Shown here piece by piece: positions 54,896 to 63,740 of a DNA stretch of 64,000 nt; the first letter of the stretch is position 1; each line of letters opens with the position of its first letter. The position numbers were made by a program, and so were the translations under genes. Source of the DNA: Sphingobium sp. TCM1 (GTDB taxonomy: Bacteria > Pseudomonadota > Alphaproteobacteria > Sphingomonadales > Sphingomonadaceae); the NCBI RefSeq assembly GCF_001650725.1, contig NZ_LXVX01000003.1, positions 142,948-206,947 of the forward strand, written 5' to 3'. The notes under the pieces were generated by a model. The model did not search any database and was not told the DNA's origin. It worked only from the letters and a program-made list of their open reading frames with translations.

Positions 54896-55985
54896 GAATG
54901 GCCTTTACGCACCGGCCGGCATGCTGATCGGCGATGGCTTCGTTGATCTGATCCAGGCGATATGAGCTGATCATGCGATCGATCGGAAACTTGCCTGCCA
55001 GGAAAAGGTCGACAAGCTGCGGAAGAAAGGTCTGGGGATCGGCGTTTCCTTCGGTGACGCCGCTGATTTGAATGCCCAGCGAGAGCATCTGCAGGATATT
55101 GAGCGAAACTGCAGCATCGGCAGACCTGGGTACGCCAACCGTCGCCAGCCTGCCACGCACGGCCAGAGCACCAACGGCGGCTTCGATGACCGGGGCTATG
55201 CCGGAGGTGTCGAGTACGTTCTCGACGCCGGCTGGCACAATAGCACGAACCTGCTCTGCGAGTTCCCCTGCGGCTGGATCGATCACGTGGGTGGCGCCGA
55301 GATCGATAGCCATTGCGCGGCGGGAGGGAAGAGGGTCAGACACCAGGATCATATCCGCCCCTCTTACCACTCCTGCCATCACCGCGCTTAGTCCGACGGG
55401 ACCGCCTCCAGTGACAAGCAGGCTTTCACCCTGCTTCAGTTGCAAGGCGTGGAAAACGGCACCGGCGCCGGTCATGATACCGCAGCCAAGCGGGCCAAGG
55501 AGCTCGATCGGAGCATCCTTGGTCACTTTCACGGCGTTTTTGGCCGCTACAATGGCATGTGTCGCGAATGACGACTGGCCGAAGAAGTGACTGCTTACCT
55601 CACCATTTTGATCGTGCAGACATGAGGTTCCGTCCCGTCGCCGTCCGCTGAAATTCAATGGTGTGAACTCGCGGCAATAGGCCGGCTGCCCGGTGATGCA
55701 TTGTGGGCATTGCCGACAGGCCGCGAATCCCAGCACGACGTGGTCGCCGACGCTGAGGCCTTGAACGTCTGCTCCGATCGCCTCTACGAGGCCGGCTCCT
55801 TCATGGCCAAGGACGGCCGGCAAGGGAACCGGCAGTATCTGATCGCGCACCGCGATATCGGTATGGCAGAGGCCGGTAGCGACTACGCGCACCAGTATTT
55901 CATCGGCTTGGATATCTAGCATATCGAGGGTCTCGACGCTGAAATCCGCACCTGCATTCCTGGAAACTGCCGCGCGTATCTGCAT
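54885..55985 (-). CDS. Zinc-dependent aryl/allyl alcohol dehydrogenase (MDR family)
   Basis: A 366-residue enzyme of the benzyl-alcohol-dehydrogenase branch. Catalytic zinc ligands are in ATGLCHTDIAVRD and VLGHEGAGLVEAI. The structural zinc site is CRQCPQCITGQPAYC. The cofactor site is LLVTGGGPVGLSAVMAG. The group-typical LGCGIMTGAGAV and NFSGRRRDGTS are present. It would oxidise a primary or allylic alcohol to an aldehyde. It is divergent from the P450 gene across a region rich in palindromes, which points to common control and a role after the P450. Confidence 0.92.
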   Translation of the reverse strand: MQIRAAVSRNAGADFSVETLDMLDIQADEILVRVVATGLCHTDIAVRDQILPVPLPAVLGHEGAGLVEAIGADVQGLSVGDHVVLGFAACRQCPQCITGQPAYCREFTPLNFSGRRRDGTSCLHDQNGEVSSHFFGQSSFATHAIVAAKNAVKVTKDAPIELLGPLGCGIMTGAGAVFHALQLKQGESLLVTGGGPVGLSAVMAGVVRGADMILVSDPLPSRRAMAIDLGATHVIDPAAGELAEQVRAIVPAGVENVLDTSGIAPVIEAAVGALAVRGRLATVGVPRSADAAVSLNILQMLSLGIQISGVTEGNADPQTFLPQLVDLFLAGKFPIDRMISSYRLDQINEAIADQHAGRCVKAILTM

Positions 55986-56051
55986 ATGTCTCTCCCATTC
56001 AAACTCGGTTCCGCTATTCAGATTGCGGAGGGTGAATGCTCTGCAGCCGCT

Positions 56052-56081
56052 GATAAATACCTGATTATACGTATATTTATC
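56052..56081. promoter_or_regulatory. Nested palindromes in the ADH/P450 divergent promoter
   Basis: GATAAATA (56052-56059) and TATTTATC (56074-56081) are perfect inverted repeats. Between them lies a second palindrome, TATACGTATA (56066-56075). The AT-rich block stands out in a GC-rich neighbourhood. It fits a regulator operator overlapping one or both promoters; the MerR protein at 54161 is a candidate. Confidence 0.5.
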
Positions 56082-56094
56082 TGAGGTGCGGTTA

Positions 56095-56109
56095 AATGGT
56101 CCGACCGCG
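56095..56109. promoter_or_regulatory. Predicted FadR-type operator (site 5)
   Basis: AATGG-TCCGA-CCGCG keeps the left half of site 1 and contains TGGTCCGACC, close to the TGGTCnGAC core known for E. coli FadR. It lies 92 bases upstream of the P450 start. Confidence 0.4.
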
Positions 56110-56200
56110 CTATAAGATTGACGGTGATCAAAGTCCAGTGTTACGTCTGCGGCACACGCAACGCAGCGGGGCTTATTAAGCCGCTGGAGAGGATATATGC

Positions 56201-57502
56201 ATGGCCACTAGGTTTGAACCCGACACCCGTCCCATGATTCCGGACGACATCGCCAGGATCGTGGTTTCACCCAAATCCTACACTAATGACGAGGTTGTCT
56301 ATGGCGCCTTCAAGTGGCTCCGCGAGAATATGCCGCTCGGCGTCGCTGAAGTACCCGGCTACGATCCCCTGTGGATCGTGACCAAGCACGCGGACATCCG
56401 CGAAGTTGAAAAAAACGCGAAGCTGTTTCACAACGCCGATCACAATCCGGTGCTGAACGACCAGGCCTCCGATGCGTTTACGCGCGAGATCAACAACGGA
56501 TCACTGCGGATCCTCTCGTCGCTGACTTATATGGATCCGCCCGAGCATGGCAGCTTCCGCTCCGTGACCTCGAACTGGTTTCTCCCCGGTAAGATCAGCA
56601 AGCTCGAGGACCAGGTGCGGGTTCTTGCACGACAGTCGGTCGAAAATTTGCTGAGCTTCGATGGCGAGTGCGACTTCGTGAAGGATTTTGCGCTGCACTA
56701 TCCGTTGCGCGTGATCATGACGCTGTTCGGCGTTCCCCCCGAAGATGAACCCCGCATGCTGAAGCTGACGCAGGAGTTCTTCGGCGTCCATGATCCTGAG
56801 GAACAGCGCCCCGAAATTGCGGCTGATCCGGTTGTCGGTGCTAAAATGTGGGCTGCGACGCTGGAAGACTTTTACGGCTATTTCGACAAGCTCAGCGCGG
56901 CGCGCCGGGAGCAGCCCAACGACGATCTGCTCTCACTGATCGCGAACTCCCGCGTCAATGGCCTGCCGATCCCGCGGGCGGAGGCAAATGGCTATTATGT
57001 CGCCATCGCGACCGCAGGACACGATACGACCTCTTCGTCGACTGCAGGCGGCCTGCACGGCATGCTCCTATATCCCGAGAATTGGGACAAGGTGAAAGCC
57101 GACCCGGCGATGATACCCAAGCTTGTCGACGAAGCCATTCGCTGGACCGCGCCGGTCAAGCATTTCATGCGTAACGCGACCGAGGATACCGAGCTGCGCG
57201 GACAGACTATCCGCGCGATGGACCGTCTGATGATCTGCTACCCGTCCGGCTGTCGCGACGAGGAAGTGTTCGCAGACGCCGATCGATTCGACATAACGCG
57301 ATCGCCCAACCAGCATATCGCCTTCGGTTTTGGTCCCCACATGTGTCTTGGCCAGCATCTCGCCAAGCTCGAGATGAGGGTGCTTTACGAAGAACTGCTT
57401 CCGCATCTTAAGTCTGTCGAACTGGCCGGTGAGCCGCGGCTGGTCGAAACCAACTTTGTGGGCGGTTACAAGAGCTTGCCGATCCGCTTCACCAAAAACT
57501 GA
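56201..57502 (+). CDS. Cytochrome P450, CYP108 family (P450terp-like)
   Basis: A 433-residue soluble P450. The oxygen-activation helix is TAGHDTTSSS (about 271-280), the ExxR is LVDEAIRWTAPVKHFMR, and the heme loop is FGFGPHMCLGQHLAKLEMR with Cys 382 as ligand. The protein resembles P450terp (CYP108A1, alpha-terpineol hydroxylase) closely along its whole length, for example PDDIARIVVSPKSYTNDEVV and FFGVHDPEEQ. CYP108D1 of Novosphingobium hydroxylates alkyl-aromatics and terpineol, so a similar substrate is likely. It needs a [2Fe-2S] ferredoxin and reductase; neither is adjacent. Confidence 0.93.
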   Translation: MATRFEPDTRPMIPDDIARIVVSPKSYTNDEVVYGAFKWLRENMPLGVAEVPGYDPLWIVTKHADIREVEKNAKLFHNADHNPVLNDQASDAFTREINNGSLRILSSLTYMDPPEHGSFRSVTSNWFLPGKISKLEDQVRVLARQSVENLLSFDGECDFVKDFALHYPLRVIMTLFGVPPEDEPRMLKLTQEFFGVHDPEEQRPEIAADPVVGAKMWAATLEDFYGYFDKLSAARREQPNDDLLSLIANSRVNGLPIPRAEANGYYVAIATAGHDTTSSSTAGGLHGMLLYPENWDKVKADPAMIPKLVDEAIRWTAPVKHFMRNATEDTELRGQTIRAMDRLMICYPSGCRDEEVFADADRFDITRSPNQHIAFGFGPHMCLGQHLAKLEMRVLYEELLPHLKSVELAGEPRLVETNFVGGYKSLPIRFTKN

Positions 57503-57512
57503 CTTACGATAT

Positions 57513-57543
57513 CCGACGAGGCGGTTCGTGCCCGCCCCGTCGG
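57513..57543 (+). terminator. Hairpin after the P450 gene
   Basis: CCGACGAGGCGG pairs with CCGCCCCGTCGG with one mismatch and a seven-base loop, 10 bases after the P450 stop. No T run follows, so strength is uncertain. Confidence 0.5.
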
Positions 57544-57621
57544 CAATAGCCAATAGACCGGTCAATCAAGCCCGGGAAACAAGCCTGTAAGATATGGGCG
57601 ATCTTGAGGGAGGATAATGCT

Positions 57622-59979
57622 ATGAGAGGAAGGAATCTATTTGTTGCCGGCTGTTCCATATTTGCGATGCAATCGCCGGCGATTGCCCAGACCGCGAGCG
57701 CAGAGCCGCAAGCGGAATCCGGAATCGGCGACATTATCGTGACCGCGCAGAAGCGAGAACAGGCGCTCAATGATGTCCCGTTGTCTATCACGGCGGCTTC
57801 AGGCGAGAAATTGCAGGACCAGGGTATCACCGACGTTGCCGATCTTGGGAAGATCGTGCCGGGTTTCAACTATACCGAGAGCGCCTTTGCGACGCCGGTT
57901 TACACCCTTCGTGGTATCGGCTTCTACGATACTTCGCTCGCCGCCAAGCCTACGGTCAGCATTTACCAGGATCAGGTCGCGATACCCTTTTCAATCATGA
58001 CGCGCGGCGCGACGCTCGATCTGGAGCGCGTCGAGGTGCTCAAGGGACCGCAAGGCACGCTTTTCGGGTCAAACGCGACCGGTGGCGCGATCAACTATAT
58101 CGCAGCCAAGCCAACGACGACTTCTAAGGCTGGCCTCGACGCGAGTATCGCCCGCTTTGGCGAGGTGACAGCCAGCGGTTTCGTGAGCGGCCCGATCAGC
58201 GACACTATCTCCGCGCGTGTGGCCGTCCGCACCGAGCAGGGCGGTGCATGGCAGCGCAGTTACACACGCGATGACAAGCTTGGCGATCGGAACTTCACGA
58301 CCGGCCGTCTGCTCGTCGACTTCGAGCCTTCCGACGCGTTGCGCTTCGAGCTCAACCTCAATGGCTTCATCGACAAAAGTGATGGGCAGGCAGCCCAGCT
58401 CATAGGCGTGGTGCCGCTGGGCAACCCGGCGCGCGCGGGAGAGTTTTATAGCTACCCGATCGCGCCTCTCAATAACCGGGCGGCCGACTGGACACCGGGC
58501 CAGGATCCCAAACGCGACGACTGGTATTATCAGGCGTCCTTGCGTGGCGATCTCGATCTCAGCGACGACATCACTCTGACCTCGATCACAAGCTGGTCGA
58601 AATACGACATCGACGCGGATATCGATCCGGACGGCGTCGCCCTCCAGGGCTATTTCTACAACACGACCGGCCGTATCACCGCGCTTTCGCAAGAGCTTCG
58701 TCTGGGCGGGAAGACCGGCGACCTGAGCTGGATCATCGGTGGCAACTATTCCCGCGAAAAGACCTATCAGCATGACGAAGCAGCGTACCCCGATTCAACC
58801 TCGGCGTACCAGCTGGTCGATGCCGGCGTGGGCGTTCCGTTCTTTCGTTACTACCAATATTCCCAGCAGAAGTTCGTGAACAAAGCTGTTTTCGCCAATC
58901 TCGACTATGACATCGGCGAGTTCTTCACGCTGCATGGCGGCATCCGTTACACGAAGACCAATATCGACTTCGCGGGATGCACGGCCGATCGTGGTGACGC
59001 GCTGGGCGTGGGAATAGAAAATCTGCTGAACTTCATCAGGGGTGGCGCGGGTCTCAGCCCAATTGACATTCAACCTGACGCTTGCGTTACTATCGATGCT
59101 GCAACCTTGACCGCTGGTGAAGTTCGTCGATCGCTCGATGAAGACAATGTGTCCTGGCGGGCTGGTCTGGATTTCAAGCCGAACAGGGACATCCTGCTCT
59201 ACGCGTCGGTGAGCAAAGGATACAAGTCGGGCAGTTTCCCGTTGCTCTCGGCGAGCGACGCCAACCAGTTCAATCCGGTCACTCAGGAATCGGTCACCGC
59301 CTACGAGTTGGGCGCAAAACTGACGTTGCTCGATCGAACCGCGCAAATCAATGGGGCTGTTTTCTATTACGATTATAGCGACAAACAGTTGAAGGGCCGG
59401 GTCGTTGCAAATCCCGACATTTTCGGTCCGCTTGAGGCGCTCGTCAACGTTCCCAAGTCACGTGTGCAGGGCGCCGAAATCCAACTCGATCTCGCGCCAA
59501 CCGATGGCCTACGCTTTAGCATCGGCGGGACCTACCTCGACACCAAGATCAAGGGGAGCTTCGTCAACTATGACAGCTACGGGAACCAGGCCGATTTCGG
59601 CGGTTCTGCTTTCCCCTACACACCGAAGTACCAGATCGTCATAGACGGCCAGTATGATTGGGCTCTGAGTGATAATGTCGGCGCATTCATTGGCGCAAAC
59701 ATGAGTTTCCAGAGCGACACCAAGGCGGTTCTCGGCGATGCGAGGCAGACGCCCTCGCCGACGCTGACCGCGCAAGGCGGCCTGACGATCGCAGACTATA
59801 CGCTGATCGATTTGCGTGCGGGTATCAACCTTGACGACAAACGCTACAAGATCAGCGCGTTCGTGCGAAACCTGACGAACGAGTATTACTGGTCGAACGC
59901 AACAAGGATCACCGACGCGACCGTCAGGTTCGCCGGACGGCCGCGCACTTTCGGAGTCAGCCTCTCGGCCCGCTTATAG
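57622..59979 (+). CDS. TonB-dependent outer-membrane receptor
   Basis: A 785-residue receptor. The signal peptide ends AIA-QT near residue 23, then DIIVTAQKREQALNDVPLS (TonB box), the plug with LERVEVLKGPQGTLFGSN and GGAINYIAAKPT, and the barrel with a C-terminal GVSLSARL. GGAGG lies before ATG 57622. It is paralogous to the receptor at 42664, which suggests duplication for related ligands. It lies 119 bases after the P450 gene, so uptake and hydroxylation are probably co-regulated. Confidence 0.95.
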   Translation: MRGRNLFVAGCSIFAMQSPAIAQTASAEPQAESGIGDIIVTAQKREQALNDVPLSITAASGEKLQDQGITDVADLGKIVPGFNYTESAFATPVYTLRGIGFYDTSLAAKPTVSIYQDQVAIPFSIMTRGATLDLERVEVLKGPQGTLFGSNATGGAINYIAAKPTTTSKAGLDASIARFGEVTASGFVSGPISDTISARVAVRTEQGGAWQRSYTRDDKLGDRNFTTGRLLVDFEPSDALRFELNLNGFIDKSDGQAAQLIGVVPLGNPARAGEFYSYPIAPLNNRAADWTPGQDPKRDDWYYQASLRGDLDLSDDITLTSITSWSKYDIDADIDPDGVALQGYFYNTTGRITALSQELRLGGKTGDLSWIIGGNYSREKTYQHDEAAYPDSTSAYQLVDAGVGVPFFRYYQYSQQKFVNKAVFANLDYDIGEFFTLHGGIRYTKTNIDFAGCTADRGDALGVGIENLLNFIRGGAGLSPIDIQPDACVTIDAATLTAGEVRRSLDEDNVSWRAGLDFKPNRDILLYASVSKGYKSGSFPLLSASDANQFNPVTQESVTAYELGAKLTLLDRTAQINGAVFYYDYSDKQLKGRVVANPDIFGPLEALVNVPKSRVQGAEIQLDLAPTDGLRFSIGGTYLDTKIKGSFVNYDSYGNQADFGGSAFPYTPKYQIVIDGQYDWALSDNVGAFIGANMSFQSDTKAVLGDARQTPSPTLTAQGGLTIADYTLIDLRAGINLDDKRYKISAFVRNLTNEYYWSNATRITDATVRFAGRPRTFGVSLSARL

Positions 59980-59989
59980 ACTCTCCCCT

Positions 59990-60035
59990 GGGTCGCGCTC
60001 ACGAAAGGCGAGCGCGACCCTTTCTTTTTCTTTTC
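59990..60035 (+). terminator. Strong Rho-independent terminator between TonB receptor and aldehyde dehydrogenase
   Basis: GGGTCGCGCTC pairs perfectly with GAGCGCGACCC over a nine-base loop and is followed by TTTCTTTTTCTTTTC. It begins ten bases after the receptor stop and ends eleven bases before the aldehyde dehydrogenase ATG. Confidence 0.9.
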
Positions 60036-60046
60036 GGAGACCTGAC

Positions 60047-61555
60047 ATGAACACGCTTATGGCGATCGATCCACAATTGCATGGTGAACCTGGATTTGAG
60101 GTTAGGCTTCCCGATACGAGGATGCTGATCGGTGGGGAGCGGCAAGAAGCAGGCGCTGGAAAGCGGATCGAGATCGAAGATCCGGCGACGGGTAAGGTTT
60201 TTGCAAGTGTTCCGGCCGGGACGGCAGAGGATGTGGACAAGGCAGTCCGCCGCGCGCGGACAGCCTTCGAATCCCACTCTTGGTCGCGGATGCGTCCGCT
60301 TGACCGTGCCAAGATCATCGAGGCAATCGCCCGCAAGATCGAGGACAATGCAGGCGAACTCGCGCTCCTCGAAAGCTATGATAACGGCAAAACGGTCCAT
60401 CACGCGATGGCGGTCGACGTCCCGGCCGCCGCCGACATCTTTCGCTACATGGCCGGCTGGGCTTCCAAGATTGGCGGGCAGGTGAACCCGATCTCCGGTG
60501 ATGGGCGGCAGTATCACAGCTACTCGGTCCACGAACCGATCGGTGTCGTCGGACAGATCGTTCCGTGGAATTATCCTCTCGCCATGGCGGCCTGGAAGAT
60601 TGCGCCAGCTCTGGCGGCCGGCTGCACCATTGTGCTCAAGCCGTCGGAAGTCACTCCGCTTACAGCACTGCGCCTTGCCGAACTGGCGCTCGAGGCAGGC
60701 CTGCCCGAAGGCGTTCTCAACGTCGTCACAGGCTATGGCCATGAGGCGGGACAGGCTCTGGTAGAGCATCCCGGTATCGACAAGATCGCTTTCACCGGTT
60801 CCACGCGCGTGGGCAAACAGATCGTGCAAACCGCTGCCAAGGATCTAAAGCGCGTGACGCTTGAACTGGGCGGTAAATCTCCCTCGCTGATCTTCGCGGA
60901 CGCCGATCTGGAAAAAGCGAGCATTGGCGCCGCGCTCGCGATCTTTTTCAACTCAGGCCAGGTGTGTCTCGCCGCGTCCCGACTTTATGTCGAGCGCTCG
61001 GTCTATGATCGTGTGGTCGAAGGGGTGGTGCAAGCTGCGCGAAGCTTCAAACTGGGTCATGGCCGCGACCCGGACGCGATGCTTGGGCCTCTCGTCTCGC
61101 GGGCGCAGCAACAGCGCGTCCTCGACTATATCGAGCAGGGGCGATCAAGCGGCGCCGAAATCGTCACGGGCGGTGGAACAGGGGGCGAGGGCGGCTATTT
61201 CGTCGAGCCGACAATCTTCTCCAATCCAGGACCGGATTCCAGCATCGTGCGTGAGGAGATATTCGGACCGGTACTGGTCGCTACGCCATTCGATGATGTC
61301 GACGAAGCTGTCGCGGCCGCCAATGATACGCGCTACGGCCTTGCAGCGAACATCTGGACCCGCGATCTATCGCGCGCGCACCTGACCGCGCGTCGTCTTC
61401 AGGCGGGCACCGTCTGGATCAACACGCATGGGATGAATGATCCGTCCGCGCCGTTTGGCGGTGTCAAGGAATCGGGCTGGGGCCGCGAGGTCGGCGAAGA
61501 GGGTGTTCTGCACTACACCGAGACCAAGACGGTTACAGCCCTTCTCGCCGACTGA
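60047..61555 (+). CDS. NAD(P)-dependent aldehyde dehydrogenase
   Basis: A 502-residue enzyme. The general base is in LELGGKSPSLIFADADLE and the nucleophile in NSGQVCLAASRLYVE; the cofactor site is FTGSTRVGKQI. The C-terminal DPSAPFGGVKESGWGREVG is typical of the betaine/phenylacetaldehyde dehydrogenase branch. It would oxidise the aldehyde made by the alcohol dehydrogenase at 54885. Because a strong terminator ends only eleven bases ahead of the start, expression must depend on readthrough or on a promoter inside the receptor gene. Confidence 0.94.
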   Translation: MNTLMAIDPQLHGEPGFEVRLPDTRMLIGGERQEAGAGKRIEIEDPATGKVFASVPAGTAEDVDKAVRRARTAFESHSWSRMRPLDRAKIIEAIARKIEDNAGELALLESYDNGKTVHHAMAVDVPAAADIFRYMAGWASKIGGQVNPISGDGRQYHSYSVHEPIGVVGQIVPWNYPLAMAAWKIAPALAAGCTIVLKPSEVTPLTALRLAELALEAGLPEGVLNVVTGYGHEAGQALVEHPGIDKIAFTGSTRVGKQIVQTAAKDLKRVTLELGGKSPSLIFADADLEKASIGAALAIFFNSGQVCLAASRLYVERSVYDRVVEGVVQAARSFKLGHGRDPDAMLGPLVSRAQQQRVLDYIEQGRSSGAEIVTGGGTGGEGGYFVEPTIFSNPGPDSSIVREEIFGPVLVATPFDDVDEAVAAANDTRYGLAANIWTRDLSRAHLTARRLQAGTVWINTHGMNDPSAPFGGVKESGWGREVGEEGVLHYTETKTVTALLAD

Positions 61556-61589
61556 GGCAGGCAGACCCCGCCGACGGCCGACGGCCCTT

Positions 61590-61636
61590 ATGGCAAGAAC
61601 CGCATCGAGCATATATCTTGACGCGGTTCTTGCCAT
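61590..61636. terminator. Long hairpin after the aldehyde dehydrogenase
   Basis: ATGGCAAGAACCGC and GCGGTTCTTGCCAT form a perfect 14-base stem with a 19-base loop, 34 bases after the stop codon. There is no T run. It could be a terminator-like structure or the remnant of a mobile-element end. Confidence 0.5.
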
Positions 61637-61955
61637 CAAACTCAAAGCGCGGTTGTAATGACGAAGCAGCAATTCCCGCGTGTCGGAAATTACGACTCAG
61701 TCGCGCAGTGCGATTCGCCAAGAGGCCGCAGATAGCGTAATTATCATGACATGTTCCGCCGTCACACGAACAATCAGGCTCGATGCGAGACGGAGTTGAC
61801 GGAAGATCGTTAACAAGCTGCGGAATAAGGCTTGGCAGAGCCCGCCATTGGCCCCGGTTTCGCCGTTTTCTAGCCCACGGCGTCAGTCATTCTGGGAGGT
61901 GACCTTCCCGAAGCCGGTCGTTTTTGACCGGCCTTGGGCGCTGTAAGGCGCATGC
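61637..61955. other. Intergenic region with no recognised gene
   Basis: I see no coding frame with a family resemblance, no RNA gene and no IS end here. It separates the catabolic region from the right-hand IS nest. Confidence 0.5.
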
Positions 61956-62050
61956 CTAGGTCGCGGCCAGCAGTTTCGGCAGCCTGACGAGGTTGTAGGC
62001 GGCAGCGGTGAGCGTGAAGGACCATCCGACGCGATGTTGCCCACGGTTGT
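61956..62050 (-). pseudogene. C-terminal fragment of an IS1182/IS5-like transposase
   Basis: On the minus strand the sequence HRVGWSFTLTAAAYNLVRL, then PKLLAAT and a stop, is the usual end of transposases with an AAYNLVRLPKL tail. Only about 30 codons remain. The upstream part is missing because the ISL3 element begins at 62051. The frame runs on into that element but without meaning. Confidence 0.7.
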
Positions 62051-63740
62051 GGAGCGGCGTGCAAAATTGGCTCTGACTCAATTTTGATGCAATTATCTGC
62101 CTGAATGGCTTCGTTTTCCACGTTGGGAGCAACGCCATGCAGAAAGCACTACGACCTTCCTCGGTGATCCCACCGGGCTTTACCATCGTGGCCTCGTCAA
62201 TCGCCGACGATGATGCAACGATTCTCGTTCGTAGCTCTTCGCCGACCAGCTATTGCCCAAAGTGCCGCAGCGTCAGTTGCCGCGTTCACAGCCGTTACCG
62301 GCGTCAGATCTCGGATTTGCCCTTGGCGGGCCGCGCCGTAAAACTGGTGGCCGATGTCCGCCGTTTCCGGTGCGACGCTGTGTCATGCGGGCAAAGGATC
62401 TTCGCGGAACGCTTCGCTGATGGGACTGTTGCTCCTTGGGCACGGCGCACGGGCCGACTGGAAACACTGGTTCATCACCTCGGTCTCGCGCTTGGAGGTC
62501 GGCCCGCAGCCAGCTTTGCGCGGCGGCTGATGCTCCCTGTCAGCAATGACACGCTGCTCCGCGTCGTAAGACGCCGGGGAACCCCACCGTCTCCGGCTCC
62601 GACGGTGATCGGCATCGATGACTGGGCCTGGCGGCGCAATCAAAGGTACGGCACGATCATCTGCGATCTCGAGCGGCGTCGGCCGATACGTCTGCTCCCG
62701 GACCGGGAACCAGCGACCGCCCAGGCATGGCTCGCAGAGCAGCCGCAGGTGGCGATAATTGCCCGCGATCGCGGCGGCGCTTATGCCCGCGCGGCGGCCA
62801 AGGCGCTGCCGAATGCTGTGCAGGTCGCCGACCGCTGGCATCTCATGGAAAACGCCAGCCATGCCTTCCTAGACGCGGTGCGCCGGTCGATGCGGCAGAT
62901 CCGATGCGCGATCGGTGCGATGTCGATCAAGCCTGAGCTGCTCACGGCGGCCGAGCGGCTGCAATACGAAGGATATCTTCATCGCGAAGAGACCAATGCC
63001 GCGATCCTCGCGCTCTCCAGGGACGGTGTGGGGATCAAGGAGATCGTGCGCCGCACCGGCCACAGTCGCGGCACGGTGCGGCGGGTCCTGCGCGGCGAGC
63101 GCAGCGACGTGTTCAGGACGCGAGAAACATCCCTTGAGACCTATCTGCCATGGCTGGATCAGCAGTGGGCGGCGGGTCGCCACAATGGCGCAGCACTGTG
63201 GCGCTCATTGCAGGCACAGGGGTTCCGGGGATCGCTTCGCGTCGTCACAGAGTGGGCAACACGCCGAAGGCGAGCCGACAAGGTAGATGCCGACACGCTG
63301 CAGCGCGTGCCTTCAGCCAGAACCATAGCGCGGTTGATGACGATCGAGCGCAACGATCTCACCAAGGCGGAAACGCTCACCGTCGCCGCCGTTGAAACCG
63401 GCGTGCCATCGCTTGTCGAGGCACGGCAGATCATCGACGGGTTCCACCTTATGATCCGCCGGAAAGCGGGAGCCGATCTTGATCCATGGATAATCCGAGC
63501 ACGCGCCAGCCTCGTCGCATCGTTTGCAAACGGCGTCGCCAGGGACATTGCCGCCGTTCGAGCCGCAGTGGTCTCCCGATGGTCGAACGGCCAGACTGAG
63601 GGGCAAATCACCAAGCTCAAGCTGGTCAAACGTCAGATGTACGGCCGCGGAAAACTCGACCTTCTCGAGGCCCGGCTGATCGGCGCAACTTGAGCACCGA
63701 TCATCAAAACTGCGTCAGACCCCTTTTTGCACGCCGATCC
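62051..63740 (+). mobile_element. ISL3-family insertion sequence
   Basis: Long inverted repeats bound the element. The left begins GGAGCGGCGTGCAAAA and the right, on the opposite strand, GGATCGGCGTGCAAAA; similarity continues through TCTGAC and TTTTGATG, about 38 bases with a handful of mismatches. One transposase gene fills the interior. The eight bases outside differ (ACGGTTGT left, ACAGTGTT right), so no clean target duplication remains. Left and right flanks also belong to different elements, which suggests recombination after insertion. Confidence 0.82.
62137..63693 (+). CDS. ISL3-family transposase
   Basis: A 518-residue transposase. The N-terminal zinc finger (SYCPKCRSVSCRVHSRYRR, with further Cys near 77-86) and a helix-turn-helix are followed by the DDE domain: TVIGIDDWAWRRNQRYGTI (first Asp), VAIIARDRGGAYARAA (second Asp) and SNGQTEGQITKLKLVKRQMYGRG (Glu). 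An inserted segment with an extra HTH-like GVGIKEIVRRTGHSRGTVRR interrupts the catalytic region, as in many ISL3 proteins. It appears intact. Confidence 0.95.
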   Translation: MQKALRPSSVIPPGFTIVASSIADDDATILVRSSSPTSYCPKCRSVSCRVHSRYRRQISDLPLAGRAVKLVADVRRFRCDAVSCGQRIFAERFADGTVAPWARRTGRLETLVHHLGLALGGRPAASFARRLMLPVSNDTLLRVVRRRGTPPSPAPTVIGIDDWAWRRNQRYGTIICDLERRRPIRLLPDREPATAQAWLAEQPQVAIIARDRGGAYARAAAKALPNAVQVADRWHLMENASHAFLDAVRRSMRQIRCAIGAMSIKPELLTAAERLQYEGYLHREETNAAILALSRDGVGIKEIVRRTGHSRGTVRRVLRGERSDVFRTRETSLETYLPWLDQQWAAGRHNGAALWRSLQAQGFRGSLRVVTEWATRRRRADKVDADTLQRVPSARTIARLMTIERNDLTKAETLTVAAVETGVPSLVEARQIIDGFHLMIRRKAGADLDPWIIRARASLVASFANGVARDIAAVRAAVVSRWSNGQTEGQITKLKLVKRQMYGRGKLDLLEARLIGAT

